This document shows, piece after piece, positions 20,490 to 32,248 of a stretch of 64,000 bases of DNA. Numbering within the stretch: the first letter of the stretch is position 1; each line of letters starts with the position of its first letter. Both the position numbers and the translations under genes were made by a program. This stretch comes from Bowmanella sp. JS7-9 (GTDB taxonomy: Bacteria > Pseudomonadota > Gammaproteobacteria > Enterobacterales > Alteromonadaceae): the NCBI RefSeq assembly GCF_004329715.1, contig NZ_JXSY01000013.1, positions 1 through 64,000 of the forward strand, read 5' to 3'. The notes beneath the pieces were generated by a model that ran no database searches, had not been told where the DNA came from, and worked only from the letters and a program-made list of their open reading frames with translations.

Positions 20490-20864
20490 TTACCTGGCCA
20501 TCCAGATCAACATCAGGCCACTACCGGCAGCGAACAACAGAAACACCACATTACTCCAGCTTGAGTCGGTAGCTCGGCGTGCGCGGACACGGCGTAACAC
20601 AGTGCCGGCGAGCGACAATAATACACAAATAGCAAGCAATCCTTGCAGGTAGGGTAACAAGGTGGCATTCCATTCTGCGCGGGTTTCAATCCCCCAGAAG
20701 CGCTGCACCCCGGTCTGCAACTCAGGCCGGGCGAAATGAAAAATAATTGAGGCGATAATAAACATTATCCAGCCGCCAATACTGGCTAGCTCTAAAAATC
20801 GGACCCCGGCATCCTTACCCTGGCGCCGCTCGTCTGCGGACGGTGAATTTATTGGCTTTTTCAT
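20490..20864 (-). CDS. Small inner-membrane protein of unknown function
   Basis: 124 aa with three predicted membrane segments (about residues 28-45, 70-88 and 105-122), a hydrophilic N terminus and an Arg-rich cytoplasmic loop (LRRVRARRA). It converges with bioA (eight bases between stops). No family recognised. Confidence 0.65.
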   Translation of the reverse strand: MKKPINSPSADERRQGKDAGVRFLELASIGGWIMFIIASIIFHFARPELQTGVQRFWGIETRAEWNATLLPYLQGLLAICVLLSLAGTVLRRVRARRATDSSWSNVVFLLFAAGSGLMLIWMAR

Positions 20865-21026
20865 ATTATTTTTCTTGTTTCTGACAATTAGCTAAGTAAC
20901 ATAAGCGACCTGCTTTTATCCAGGCTGCCGCGCGCCTAACTGATTATTTTTTAGCTAGTGTGTCAAAGACGAGGTGCAATTGCATCCCCTGCGGTAAGCT
21001 TTCGAACAAAAATCATAACCTAAACA

Positions 21027-21047
21027 GGGATCACCTTGGGATGATCC
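21027..21047. repeat. Inverted repeat in asnS leader
   Basis: GGATCA-N8-TGATCC (21028-21047) lies 13 bases before the asnS start, within its leader. It could be a weak RNA hairpin over the ribosome site or an operator. No known consensus was matched. Confidence 0.3.
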
Positions 21048-21059
21048 ACGGAGAAACAC

Positions 21060-22457
21060 ATGGCGCATGCCCCGGTAACTGATGTCTTAGCGGGTAAATT
21101 CCCGCTGGGTAGCGATGTAACCATCAAAGGTTGGATCCGCACCCGCCGCGATTCTAAAGCGGGCCTTTCATTTTTGGCTGTTCACGATGGTAGCTGCTTT
21201 GACCCTGTGCAGGTCATCGCATTGGATACCTTACCCAATTATGAAGACATCAAACGCCTGACCACCGCCTGCTCTGTGGTCGTCAGTGGTGTGGTAAAAC
21301 CGTCTGAAGGTCAGGGTCAGGACTTCGAAATCGAAGCCACTGCAGTCGAGGTTATCGGCTGGGTAGAAAATCCGGATACCTACCCCATGGCACCAAAACG
21401 CCACAGCATGGAATACCTGCGTGAACACGCGCACCTGCGTCCACGCACTAACGTCATCGGCGCGGTTGCCCGCGTACGTAACTGTCTGTCACAAGCCATT
21501 CACCGCTTTTTCCACGAGCAAGGCTATTTCTGGGTCAGCACCCCGATCATGACCGCCAGCGATACTGAAGGTGCCGGTGAGATGTTCCGCGTGTCTACGC
21601 TGGATATGAACAACCTGCCCCGCACCGACAAAGGTGACGTGGATTACAGCCAGGACTTTTTTGGCAAAGAAACCTATCTGACGGTATCGGGTCAGTTAAA
21701 CGGTGAAACCTACGCCTGTGCCCTGTCCAAAATCTACACCTTTGGCCCGACGTTCCGTGCGGAGAACTCCAACACCAGCCGTCACCTGGCGGAATTCTGG
21801 ATGATTGAGCCAGAAGTGGCGTTTGCCGAGTTGAGCGATATCGCCCAGCTCGCCGAAGACATGCTCAAGTATGTGTTCAAAGCCGTACTGGCAGAGCGCC
21901 CGGATGATATGAAGTTCTTTGCCGAGCGCATCAACCCGGAAGCCATCTCACGTTTAGAAAAAGTGATCGGTCAGGACTTCGTACGCATGGATTACACCGA
22001 TGCCATTGAGATCCTGCAGGCCAGCGGTAAAAAATTCGAATTCCCGGTTGAATGGGGTATGGATTTGGCGTCAGAACATGAGCGTTATCTGGCGGAAGAG
22101 CATGTTGGCGCCCCTATCATCATGCAGAACTATCCCAAAGACATTAAAGCATTCTATATGCGCTTAAATGACGATGGTAAAACTGTCGCCGCGATGGACG
22201 TGCTGGCGCCGGGCATTGGTGAAATCATCGGTGGTTCACAGCGTGAAGAGCGTCTGGATGTGTTCGATGCTCGTCTGGACGAGATGGGTCTGAGCAAAGA
22301 AGATTACAGCTGGTACCGTGACCTGCGCCGTTATGGCACCGTGCCGCACGCTGGTTTTGGTCTGGGTTTCGAGCGACTGGTCGCCTACGTGACTGGCATG
22401 GCCAACGTGCGAGACGTGATCCCGTTCCCACGTACCCCGGGCAACGCAAGCTTCTAA
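21060..22457 (+). CDS. asnS: Asparaginyl-tRNA synthetase
   Basis: 465 aa class IIb synthetase. N-terminal OB-fold ([26 protein letters not shown]), class II motif 1 region ([29 protein letters not shown]), motif 2 ([25 protein letters not shown]) and motif 3 ([16 protein letters not shown]). It ends PRTPGNASF. Preceded by GGAGAAACAC and followed by a strong terminator. Confidence 0.97.
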   Translation: MAHAPVTDVLAGKFPLGSDVTIKGWIRTRRDSKAGLSFLAVHDGSCFDPVQVIALDTLPNYEDIKRLTTACSVVVSGVVKPSEGQGQDFEIEATAVEVIGWVENPDTYPMAPKRHSMEYLREHAHLRPRTNVIGAVARVRNCLSQAIHRFFHEQGYFWVSTPIMTASDTEGAGEMFRVSTLDMNNLPRTDKGDVDYSQDFFGKETYLTVSGQLNGETYACALSKIYTFGPTFRAENSNTSRHLAEFWMIEPEVAFAELSDIAQLAEDMLKYVFKAVLAERPDDMKFFAERINPEAISRLEKVIGQDFVRMDYTDAIEILQASGKKFEFPVEWGMDLASEHERYLAEEHVGAPIIMQNYPKDIKAFYMRLNDDGKTVAAMDVLAPGIGEIIGGSQREERLDVFDARLDEMGLSKEDYSWYRDLRRYGTVPHAGFGLGFERLVAYVTGMANVRDVIPFPRTPGNASF

Positions 22458-22470
22458 AGCATTACACATA

Positions 22471-22499
22471 AAAAAGCCGCGACGATTCGCGGCTTTTTT
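22471..22499 (+). terminator. Terminator between asnS and the convergent gene
   Basis: Seven-bp stem GCCGCGA/TCGCGGC, extended by A/T pairs, with loop CGAT; six T on the plus strand and a matching A-run upstream, so it can act in both directions. Confidence 0.9.
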
Positions 22500-22513
22500 G
22501 TATCTGCAACTAA

Positions 22514-24148
22514 CTACCAGGAGCCATACATAGGATTGGGCAGCACAATCACGTCCCCGCCCCAGCGTTTTAGCAACGCATCCACATCGGCATCTTCCTG
22601 CGTAATGAATTCCACATCTTCAATATTATCTCCCACCTGCATCAGAATTTGATGAGGTTGCTTCCAGCTTGCCGGCATTTGCTTATCTACGACTAAACAA
22701 TCCGGGTTACCTTGCCTGATTTGCTGACGGCGCAGATCTTTATCATTAATAATGGTTTTATGGTCGATGGCCTGCTTATCTTGTGCACGACGCCCTACCA
22801 AACAGGTATTATCCGCAGATAAAGGTAAGCCCAGCGCCAGCAGGTTAGCCCAGGTATGGCTATCCAGCGATTTATCCCGGTTAGTGATCAGCATTAACTT
22901 ACCGCCACCGGCCAGCACCGCATCAATAAAACCAGCCACCCCCGGCACCAGACTGGCTTTTTCACTGATTACCCAGTCTTTCCAGCTTTCGCGTGAATAG
23001 CCTTTACCCATGCGCTCACGCATCGCCTGATACGCACTGTTATCCAGCACGGTTTCATCGATATCCATCACCACCACCCACGGGTTTTGTGGCAGGCTGC
23101 GGGCGCGAACAGAGTCGGCAGCGCTTTGATAAATCGCGCTGGTGATCACGCGGTACTCTTTACTGGTGGTCTGCCATTTTACGGCGTTGCTCAGCGGTTT
23201 GGGCGCCGCTTTTAATGTCAATGATACCGGGCAATGGTCGCTCAGCATCGCTTTGCGCTGCATATTCTCATATACATGTATCTCGGCTGCAGGCACCTGC
23301 ACATCACCGGCCCAGCCACCGGCAAGAATATGATCGATAGGTGCCGGATAACGGGCGTCGCAGCCAATCAGGTCACGGGTTGTTATCTGCAGGCTCGACG
23401 CAGAACCATCGCTATTTTGGGTTAATGTGCGGGTCATGCGGTTATAGCTGGCGGACAAACGATGGTTAAAATCGCCCAGCACCAGATACGGTTTGCCGGC
23501 CTTTTCACGCTGTTCTACCCAACTGTCCAGTACAGGAGCCTGTTGCGCATAGGTTTGGCAAGCCGGAGAGTCCGCCTGACTGAAGTCATCGACAAAACAT
23601 CCACTTTTCATATGCACATTAAGCAATTCAACCTGACCCAGAGCAGTGCTAACGGTTAAGCCAAGGCCAAAACGCAGACCCGGATTATTTAATGCCAGCG
23701 CATCAAATTGCTCAACCTGTACAACCGGTACAGATTTTTTAACTGCATAGGCGACTTTCTGTGGAGTAGACAGGTTGCCACTGCCGCGGCATTCGTACGC
23801 AGGACTATCGGCGCGCGCTGACATAATTACCTGCCAGTCAGACTCAGGAAAGACCGCTTTTACTGCGTCGGCAGATGCCACTTCCTGCAGCGCAACGATA
23901 TCGGCACGTAACCCCGCAGCGTAAGCGCGTAATCTATCAAAATCGGCGGCCTGGCGCGGACGGCAACCGCCCTCAGCCGGCAAAGCCAGATGTTCCATAT
24001 TCCAGGTAACGACCGTTAACCCTGCCAGCGATTGCGCGGTTGCGACCGGTTCGTTAACCGGTGCCAACGGCTTGGGCTGGCTAACCGCACAGCCGACTGT
24101 GGCCAGTACGCAGCTGCTTAGTAAGGCTGCACGTACAATGTTTTGCAT
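22514..24148 (-). CDS. Fusion of EEP-family nuclease/phosphatase and HAD acid phosphatase
   Basis: 544 aa exported protein. The N terminus is a signal or lipoprotein signal (AALLSSCVLATVGC; -3 Thr is atypical for a lipobox). Residues about 45-310 form an endonuclease/exonuclease/phosphatase domain: VVTWNMEHL, ADIVALQEV, VLGDFNHRL and LSDHCPVSL. Residues about 335-540 form a HAD class IIIB acid phosphatase domain resembling e(P4): VVMDIDETVLDNSAYQ, LMLITNRD, IINDKDLRR and VGDNIEDV. The two domains are normally separate proteins. Together they could hydrolyse nucleic acids and dephosphorylate nucleotides in the periplasm. Monocistronic. Confidence 0.85.
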   Translation of the reverse strand: MQNIVRAALLSSCVLATVGCAVSQPKPLAPVNEPVATAQSLAGLTVVTWNMEHLALPAEGGCRPRQAADFDRLRAYAAGLRADIVALQEVASADAVKAVFPESDWQVIMSARADSPAYECRGSGNLSTPQKVAYAVKKSVPVVQVEQFDALALNNPGLRFGLGLTVSTALGQVELLNVHMKSGCFVDDFSQADSPACQTYAQQAPVLDSWVEQREKAGKPYLVLGDFNHRLSASYNRMTRTLTQNSDGSASSLQITTRDLIGCDARYPAPIDHILAGGWAGDVQVPAAEIHVYENMQRKAMLSDHCPVSLTLKAAPKPLSNAVKWQTTSKEYRVITSAIYQSAADSVRARSLPQNPWVVVMDIDETVLDNSAYQAMRERMGKGYSRESWKDWVISEKASLVPGVAGFIDAVLAGGGKLMLITNRDKSLDSHTWANLLALGLPLSADNTCLVGRRAQDKQAIDHKTIINDKDLRRQQIRQGNPDCLVVDKQMPASWKQPHQILMQVGDNIEDVEFITQEDADVDALLKRWGGDVIVLPNPMYGSW

Positions 24149-24254
24149 GTTGAGAATTCCAATTTCGAAAAGCGGCAGGCTATTACATTTTCAGTGTAAA
24201 TTCACCGATATTCGCCGTTAATTAATCAAGATAAGATGAATTACAGCGGCGCGC

Positions 24255-24806
24255 CTAGCGCCACTGCTCGTAGGTAGGCAGGCTCACTTCGCGGCTGCGC
24301 TGAGGCGATTCCCCTTGGGCGGTACCCACATACAAAAAGCCTACGATATGTTCTGACTCGGCCACCCCTAATGCTTGTTTAACCTGATCAAAATGTGCGT
24401 AAGGGCCAGTGCGCCAGATGGAATCAAAACCTTTGGCTCTGGCAGCCAGTTGCATGGCATACACAGCGCAACTGGCAGCACTGAATTGTTCACTGGCGGG
24501 TACTTTGGGATGCTCTGTCAGACGTGTAGTAATCACAACGACCATAGGAGCACGTAACGGTAATTCTGGCGCGCGGGCAATATCACGCTCGGATAGGTCA
24601 TTATCTATGGCCGCCTGTTCGAAGATATCGCCCAGACGTTTTAATCCAAGCCCTTCACAGACAATAAAATGCCAGGGTTTGAGGCCAGCGTGATCCGGCA
24701 CACTGGCTGCGGCTTGCAACATGGTATTGAGGGTGTGTTGATCAGGTGCTGGGGCCTGTAAGCGTGGCATAGAAGAACGGGCCAATAAAAAATCTACAAA
24801 ATCCAT
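24255..24806 (-). CDS. YdjA-like nitroreductase
   Basis: 183 aa FMN-dependent oxidoreductase. RSSMPRLQAPAP at the FMN phosphate site, AASVPDHAGLKPWHF, and the C-terminal GFLYVGT block match the small YdjA subgroup. Substrate unknown. The upstream DoxX gene ends 62 bp before its start on the same strand, so they may be co-transcribed. Confidence 0.86.
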   Translation of the reverse strand: MDFVDFLLARSSMPRLQAPAPDQHTLNTMLQAAASVPDHAGLKPWHFIVCEGLGLKRLGDIFEQAAIDNDLSERDIARAPELPLRAPMVVVITTRLTEHPKVPASEQFSAASCAVYAMQLAARAKGFDSIWRTGPYAHFDQVKQALGVAESEHIVGFLYVGTAQGESPQRSREVSLPTYEQWR

Positions 24807-24868
24807 AGTGCCTCATAACAATGAAAAGATCGGACGTCCTGCCTAAAAATATCAGAACTGCCCACATT

Positions 24869-25477
24869 CTAAAGCGGTTCTGCAAAATTTTTATTCGACG
24901 CCATCAGCCGACGTTTAATCCAATAGTCGACACTGGTGTAGCGACCGCCGCCACTGAATAACAGCATCAGGAGCATTAAAAAGTAGGTAGCTGCGAACTC
25001 TATCCCATTGTTTAGGATGACAAAATTACCACTACTGGTGAGCCAGTCATAATGGCCATACTGTTGCAAAATATCGCGGGCCATGTTGAGTTTTTCAGCC
25101 GAACTGGCTATCGCCTCATTACCGCTGGCCAGCCAACTGGAAGGATCCGCGATGGCCAGCCAGCCATTCTGCCAGTGCACGATAAAGGCCGCGACCAGCA
25201 TCGTCACCATCAAAGGAATGGCGCTTAACCGGGTGGCAAGCCCCAGCAGCAATAAAATAGCGCCGATAATTTCCGTGCCGGTCGCCAGCGCAGCCATCAG
25301 GCCCGGCAATGGCAGCTCTAACGGATGTTCAAACCAACTCACCGTATCGCCGAAATGCATGGCTTTGTTCCAGCCGGCCTGCAATAACACCGGCGCCAGA
25401 TACAGACGTAGTAGTAATGGCCCGATGCCATCGAAATGTGAAAGCTTTTGCAGTGATTGCTGATATAAGGCGAACAT
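24869..25477 (-). CDS. DoxX family membrane protein
   Basis: 202 aa. The start at 25477 (MFALYQQSLQKLS) is chosen because upstream in-frame sequence is polar and unrelated. Four membrane segments; family pattern LLRLYLAPVLLQAGWNKAMHF, GLMAALATGTEIIGAILLLLGLATR and AAFIVHWQNGW. DoxX proteins are linked to redox and thiol homeostasis, but the role here is unknown. Confidence 0.85.
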   Translation of the reverse strand: MFALYQQSLQKLSHFDGIGPLLLRLYLAPVLLQAGWNKAMHFGDTVSWFEHPLELPLPGLMAALATGTEIIGAILLLLGLATRLSAIPLMVTMLVAAFIVHWQNGWLAIADPSSWLASGNEAIASSAEKLNMARDILQQYGHYDWLTSSGNFVILNNGIEFAATYFLMLLMLLFSGGGRYTSVDYWIKRRLMASNKNFAEPL

Positions 25478-25537
25478 AACGTCCCTGTGCTGTAATGAGT
25501 GTTTTGCATAGGAGCGTGTTGAGCGGGGATTTATTTC

Positions 25538-27743
<2,206 letters not shown>

Positions 27744-27884
27744 CTACTGGTCTTACCTGTGATTGTCTCAGTGTATCGAAAAAATCAGCAAAGCGGTAAT
27801 TCATAATTGATTACATTTGATTGATTTCACTATGCAAAAAATTTGTTAGGATTCAAGGTCTGTAAAAAGAGGATACGTGCCCTT

Positions 27885-29741
27885 ATGTCACAAAACAGTA
27901 GTTGGACGAAGCGAATTTTCGTGGGTTTATGGACGGCCCTGAACTTCTGCCGTAAAGCATTTTTCAATATTATCTTCCTGTTAATCGCCGGTTTTATCCT
28001 TATCAGTTTATTCAGCGGCGAAGAAAAAATGGTGGTACCGAAAGGCTCTGCTTTGGTGCTCAACCCCTACGGCAATCTGGTGATTCAGAAACGTTATGTG
28101 GATCCACTGGATAAATTCCTGCAAGAAGCGTTCAACCAACCTGAAGACGAGCCGGAAGTTCTGTTATCGGATGTCATCTTCGCCATCGACAATGCCCGAG
28201 AAGACAAGCGCATAAAAGCACTGATACTGGACTTAGGCGGTCTGGCCGGCGGTATGGATAAGCTGGAACAGGTTGCCCGCTCTATCGACAAGTTTAAAGA
28301 AAGCGGCAAACCAGTCTATGCCATCGGCGACTACTACAGCCAGGGTCAGTATTACATTGCGGCGCACGCCGACAAAGTGTATCTCAATCCCATGGGCGTG
28401 TTGCTGTTTGATGGCTACGGCAGCTACGGCATGTACTTCAAATCCATGTTGGAAAAAATCAAAGCCACCACCCACATTTTCCGCGTAGGTACCTACAAAT
28501 CATTCGTTGAGCCATACATTCGTGACGATATGTCACCGGCCGCCAAAGAAGCAAATCAGGCCTGGTTAAGCGAGATGTGGAGCCTGTATAAAACCAATGT
28601 GGCCACTGCCCGTGGCTTAGACATTGCCCAGTTCGATGAAAAGATCGAATCCTTCCTGGCTAAATTTGATGAAGCCAACGGCAGCTTTGCCCAGTATGCG
28701 TTAGATAATGGCTGGGTAGACGCCCTCGCGACCCGTGATGAAGTGATTGCCAGCATTACCGAAGTCGTCGAACCGGCGGATAACAAGCGCGGTTACACCC
28801 ACATTACCTATCACGATTATGATCAGGTGATTCGTTCTCCATTCCCAAAAGTACACGGTGACAACAATGTGGCGGTTATCGCGGCACGCGGCAATATTCT
28901 TGATGGTTTCCAACCAGAAGGCAGCATTGGCGGCGACTCTACCGCTATGTTACTGCGCAAAGCACGTCAGGACGACAGCGTTAAAGCTGTGGTGCTGTAT
29001 GTGGACTCGCCGGGAGGCAGCGCGTTTGCCTCAGATATCATTCGCCGAGAAATCGATTTAATTAAAGCCGAAGGCAAGCCAGTGGTGGTTTCCATGGCCA
29101 GCGTGGCGGCCTCGGGTGGTTACTGGATTTCCTCCGGCGCAGACCAAATCTGGGCAGCCCCTTCGACCATTACCGGCTCAATTGGTGTGTTCGGCATGTT
29201 CCTGACATTTGAAAACTCGCTGGATTACCTGGGCGTTCACGCTGATGGCGTAGGCACTACGGATTTCTCTGGTATGAGCATCGCCCGCCCACTGGATCCG
29301 CGCATCGGTCAAATTTTCCAGCGCAGTGTCGAGCACACCTACCACAACTTTATCCAGATGGTTGGTCAGGATCGTGGCATGAGTCCGGAAGAAGTCGATC
29401 ATATCGCTCAGGGACGCGTGTGGATTGGCAGTACGGCCAAAGAAATCGGCCTGGTTGATGAATTAGGTTATTTGCCGGATGCCATCAAAGCGGCGGCTGA
29501 TTTGGCCAAACTGGATAAATTTGACACCAAATATATCCAGCGCGAGCTGAATGAACACGAAATCATGATGCAAAAGCTGTTTGGTAATGCCGCTGTTTGG
29601 CTGGATAAAGCCAATGTGACCACGCCACATACTGGTCTGCTCACTTTAGCCAGACAGGCACTGTCGCGTTTCGATTCGTTAACCCGCTTTAACGATCCGC
29701 AGGGCACCTACGCATTCTGCCTGCCCTGCAGCGCCGAATAA
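27885..29741 (+). CDS. sppA: Signal peptide peptidase SppA (67-kDa type)
   Basis: 618 aa inner-membrane serine protease degrading cleaved signal peptides. The start at 27885 (MSQNSSWTKRIF) is preferred over an earlier in-frame codon. One membrane segment near residues 20-42, then two tandem ClpP-like domains. The catalytic Ser is in ASVAASGGYWIS of the second domain, preceded by YVDSPGGSAFAS; the Lys general base is expected in FRVGTYKSFVEPYIR of the first. Followed by a strong terminator. Confidence 0.95.
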   Translation: MSQNSSWTKRIFVGLWTALNFCRKAFFNIIFLLIAGFILISLFSGEEKMVVPKGSALVLNPYGNLVIQKRYVDPLDKFLQEAFNQPEDEPEVLLSDVIFAIDNAREDKRIKALILDLGGLAGGMDKLEQVARSIDKFKESGKPVYAIGDYYSQGQYYIAAHADKVYLNPMGVLLFDGYGSYGMYFKSMLEKIKATTHIFRVGTYKSFVEPYIRDDMSPAAKEANQAWLSEMWSLYKTNVATARGLDIAQFDEKIESFLAKFDEANGSFAQYALDNGWVDALATRDEVIASITEVVEPADNKRGYTHITYHDYDQVIRSPFPKVHGDNNVAVIAARGNILDGFQPEGSIGGDSTAMLLRKARQDDSVKAVVLYVDSPGGSAFASDIIRREIDLIKAEGKPVVVSMASVAASGGYWISSGADQIWAAPSTITGSIGVFGMFLTFENSLDYLGVHADGVGTTDFSGMSIARPLDPRIGQIFQRSVEHTYHNFIQMVGQDRGMSPEEVDHIAQGRVWIGSTAKEIGLVDELGYLPDAIKAAADLAKLDKFDTKYIQRELNEHEIMMQKLFGNAAVWLDKANVTTPHTGLLTLARQALSRFDSLTRFNDPQGTYAFCLPCSAE

Positions 29742-29757
29742 ATTATCTGTATGACGC

Positions 29758-29785
29758 AAGGCAACCCCCGGGTTGCCTTTCTTTT
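29758..29785 (+). terminator. sppA terminator
   Basis: Ten-bp stem AAGGCAACCC/GGGTTGCCTT followed by TTCTTTT, 16 bp after the sppA stop. Confidence 0.9.
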
Positions 29786-29789
29786 ACAC

Positions 29790-30010
29790 AAAAAATAACA
29801 ATTTTTAGCCTTTCTCAAACGGTTTAGAAATTTACACGAGATTTCAGGCTGTTATGATGCACCACAGGTATGATGTAAATGCCTGCTGTAGTTTTGCTTG
29901 GATATTGAAACAGATTTTGTCATCGCGACACACCTACCCCAATACCAGTAATTTTCGGTTCTCTACATCGACCTTACTCACTCAACGAAAAAATACATTT
30001 AGGAGATGTT
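29790..30010 (+). promoter_or_regulatory. Long leader of the cold-shock gene
   Basis: About 220 bases of AT-rich non-coding sequence precede the cold-shock gene, ending in AGGAGATGTT before the ATG. Long structured 5' leaders that act as thermosensors are typical of cspA genes; that this one does so is inference. The transcription start is not identifiable by eye. Confidence 0.4.
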
Positions 30011-30220
30011 ATGTCCAAACAAACTGGCACCGTTAAATGGTTTAACGAAGCCAAGGGCTTTGGTTTTATTACCCAGGACAACGGCGGCGCAGACGTTTTT
30101 GTTCACTTCCGTGCTATCACCGGCGACGGTTTCCGCACTTTAGCGGAAGGGCAAAAAGTGTCGTATGATACTGAGCAAGGTCAGAAAGGCCTGCAGGCGG
30201 CTAACGTACAAGCACTGTAA
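30011..30220 (+). CDS. CspA-family cold-shock protein
   Basis: 69 aa single OB-fold RNA chaperone. RNP1 (KGFGFIT) and RNP2 (VFVHFRAI) are intact; [15 protein letters not shown] start and KGLQAANV end match CspA-type proteins. Strong AGGAG ribosome site. Own terminator follows. Which paralogue of the genome this is cannot be told. Confidence 0.95.
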   Translation: MSKQTGTVKWFNEAKGFGFITQDNGGADVFVHFRAITGDGFRTLAEGQKVSYDTEQGQKGLQAANVQAL

Positions 30221-30236
30221 CAGCTGCTTTAAGGCT

Positions 30237-30264
30237 AAAAAGGATGCGCTGGCATCCTTTTTTT
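30237..30264 (+). terminator. Cold-shock gene terminator
   Basis: AGGATGC/GCATCCT stem with GCTG loop, flanked by an A-run and nine T. Confidence 0.92.
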
Positions 30265-30291
30265 TTCCCCACAAATGAGGTGAGTTAAACG

Positions 30292-30849
30292 ATGTCATCA
30301 ACCGATTGGTTTCTGTTGCTGTTATTACTGTTGGTGTATGTGATTACCCGCAGCTGGATTGTCGATGCAATCGAGCGCATCGCTATCAGTAAAAATACCC
30401 CAATGCAGCGCAAACTGATGATTCGGCAAATCATGCATGTGGCCCATTCTGCATTGTTTATCTTTCTGGCCAGCGTGATTCTGGGAATTGATTACGGCAA
30501 ATTCGTGGTATTTATGTCGTCCGCGTTTGCCATTTTAGGTGTCGCGCTATTTGCGCAGTGGTCGATTTTGTCGAATCTGACCGCAGGTGTGGTGATTTTC
30601 TTTAAATTTCCGTATCGGATCGGTGACCGCATCCGCATAGTTAACAAAGACTTTGATCTGACCGGCATGATTGAAGAAATCACCAGTTTTCATGTACTGA
30701 TTCGTCACGCTAACGGTGAACTGATCACCTATCCGAATAATCTCATCCTGCAAACGCCGGTGATTAAATTAAGCAATACCCCTGACTCTACCTTGCAGCT
30801 AAACCCAGCCGATAACGAGAAAAAGCGTCCGGCTATTGAGTCTGATTAA
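30292..30849 (+). CDS. Small MscS-family mechanosensitive channel
   Basis: 185 aa. Three membrane segments (about 5-20, 48-65, 70-100) with the pore-lining helix in SSAFAILGVALFAQWSILSNLTAGVVIFF, followed by the MscS beta domain (YRIGDRIRIVNKDFDLTGMIEEITSFHVLIR) and YPNNLILQTPV. The C-terminal cytoplasmic cage is missing relative to E. coli MscS (286 aa); compact members of this kind are common. Acts as an osmotic release valve or a related channel. Confidence 0.88.
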   Translation: MSSTDWFLLLLLLLVYVITRSWIVDAIERIAISKNTPMQRKLMIRQIMHVAHSALFIFLASVILGIDYGKFVVFMSSAFAILGVALFAQWSILSNLTAGVVIFFKFPYRIGDRIRIVNKDFDLTGMIEEITSFHVLIRHANGELITYPNNLILQTPVIKLSNTPDSTLQLNPADNEKKRPAIESD

Positions 30850-31170
30850 TTTTCATTCAAAATCAGTTGGTTATATCAAGATGTAACACGAGTTGTTACA
30901 TCTTTGTTTACCTAAAAAGCATCATTACAAAAAATCTCTCCGTACAATTAAACCATTCGCGTTGGACAGACGACTTAGTGCTATCAGGGGATTGGTTGTT
31001 TTTGCTAATTAGTAGCGATAATCGCTAAAAATCTGCCTCATCCTCGCACAACATATTGTCCATAACAGTTTAACTTATTGTATTTATTGACTTTTTAAGT
31101 ATGGCACACACTGTGCAATGAGTGGTGTAAACACACTAATCAGTGTCACGACTTAGATCAGGGGAAGAAC
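30850..31170. other. Intergenic region ahead of the RND operon
   Basis: 321 bp with no convincing gene. It holds a perfect 11-bp inverted repeat (AAGATGTAACA, 30878-30888; TGTTACATCTT, 30894-30904), which could be a terminator for the MscS gene or an operator. It also holds GCACA-CAC-TGTGC (about 31104-31116) and a TTGACT -35-like hexamer near 31087 without a clear -10. Confidence 0.5.
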
Positions 31171-32238
31171 ATGCAACACAAATTCGTAAAATCACTGCTC
31201 GTTACCGCCATGCTGGCCAGTTCAGGATTATTAACCGGTTGCGGCGATGCCGAAGCGGTTAACACCACCGAATCCAAAAAAGAAGCCGTGCTGGCGATTC
31301 CGGTTGAAGTTGCCACCCTGAGTCGCGCGTCCATTTCGCAAAACTATGCCACCACAGCCGTGTTAGAAGCCAAAGAAGAAGCCTTCGTGGTCGCGCGTGC
31401 ATCGGGCATCGTTGATCACATCATGGTGGAAGAAGGCGATTACGTAGAGCAGGGCCAGGTACTGGCGCAACTGGAAACCGAGCGCTACGAGCTGAATCTC
31501 AAGCGTGCCGATGCCAACCTGGTTGGGATCCAGAAAGAATTGCAAAAAGTGCGCGATATGCACAAAAAGAACCTGATTAGTGATGATGCGCTGGATAAAC
31601 TGCAAGCCCAGTATGACGCGGCCAAAGCGGCACTGGAGTTGGCGAAACTGGATTTAGCCGAAACCACCATCAAAGCCCCAATCGCCGGTTTTATCGCCGA
31701 GCGTAACGCTAAAGTAGGCAACCTGACTGAGTCATTCCAACGGGAGCGTATGTTCCATATCGTGCAGCAAAAAGTGTTATACGGCATTGTGCATTTGCCT
31801 GAAAAAGAATTGGCCAGCGTGCACAAAGGTCAGCAAGCCACACTGCAACTGACTGCCCTGAATAACACCACGGTAGATGCGTTCGTCGAGCGCATCAGCC
31901 CGGTAATTGATGCGCAAACCGGCACCTTCAAAGTGACCCTGCGTGTACCGAACGATGATGCCAAGCTCAAATCCGGTATGTTTGCCGAAGTAAAGCTTAA
32001 CTATGACACCCACCAAAACGCGCTGGTGATGCCCCGCGATGCGTTGCTGGATATCGACCAGACCCTGAACGTGTTTGTGGTGAAAGAAGGTGTAGCAACC
32101 AAGACCCCGGTTAAAGTTGGTTATCAGGAAAACGGTATGGTCGAGATTCTGGACGGTTTAAGCGACGGTGTGCAGGTCGTTATTACCGGTCAACACAACC
32201 TCAAGGACAACGCCCCGGTTGAAGTGGTAAAAGGCTAA
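31171..32238 (+). CDS. RND efflux periplasmic adaptor lipoprotein
   Basis: 355 aa membrane-fusion protein. The lipoprotein signal ends in LLTGC. Next come the first half of the biotinyl-lipoyl-like domain (GIVDHIMVEEGDYVEQGQVLAQLE), a coiled-coil hairpin (about residues 105-160), the second lipoyl half (IKAPIAGFIAERNAKVGNL), a beta-barrel and the membrane-proximal domain. First gene of a three-gene efflux operon; the next gene starts 10 bp downstream. It should connect both pumps to an outer-membrane channel, which is not encoded here. Confidence 0.93.
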   Translation: MQHKFVKSLLVTAMLASSGLLTGCGDAEAVNTTESKKEAVLAIPVEVATLSRASISQNYATTAVLEAKEEAFVVARASGIVDHIMVEEGDYVEQGQVLAQLETERYELNLKRADANLVGIQKELQKVRDMHKKNLISDDALDKLQAQYDAAKAALELAKLDLAETTIKAPIAGFIAERNAKVGNLTESFQRERMFHIVQQKVLYGIVHLPEKELASVHKGQQATLQLTALNNTTVDAFVERISPVIDAQTGTFKVTLRVPNDDAKLKSGMFAEVKLNYDTHQNALVMPRDALLDIDQTLNVFVVKEGVATKTPVKVGYQENGMVEILDGLSDGVQVVITGQHNLKDNAPVEVVKG

Positions 32239-32248
32239 GGAGTCAGCC

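Noticed and set aside
22225-22469. Minus-strand frame inside asnS and its terminator
   Set aside because: It is a shadow of asnS with no ribosome site or protein pattern.
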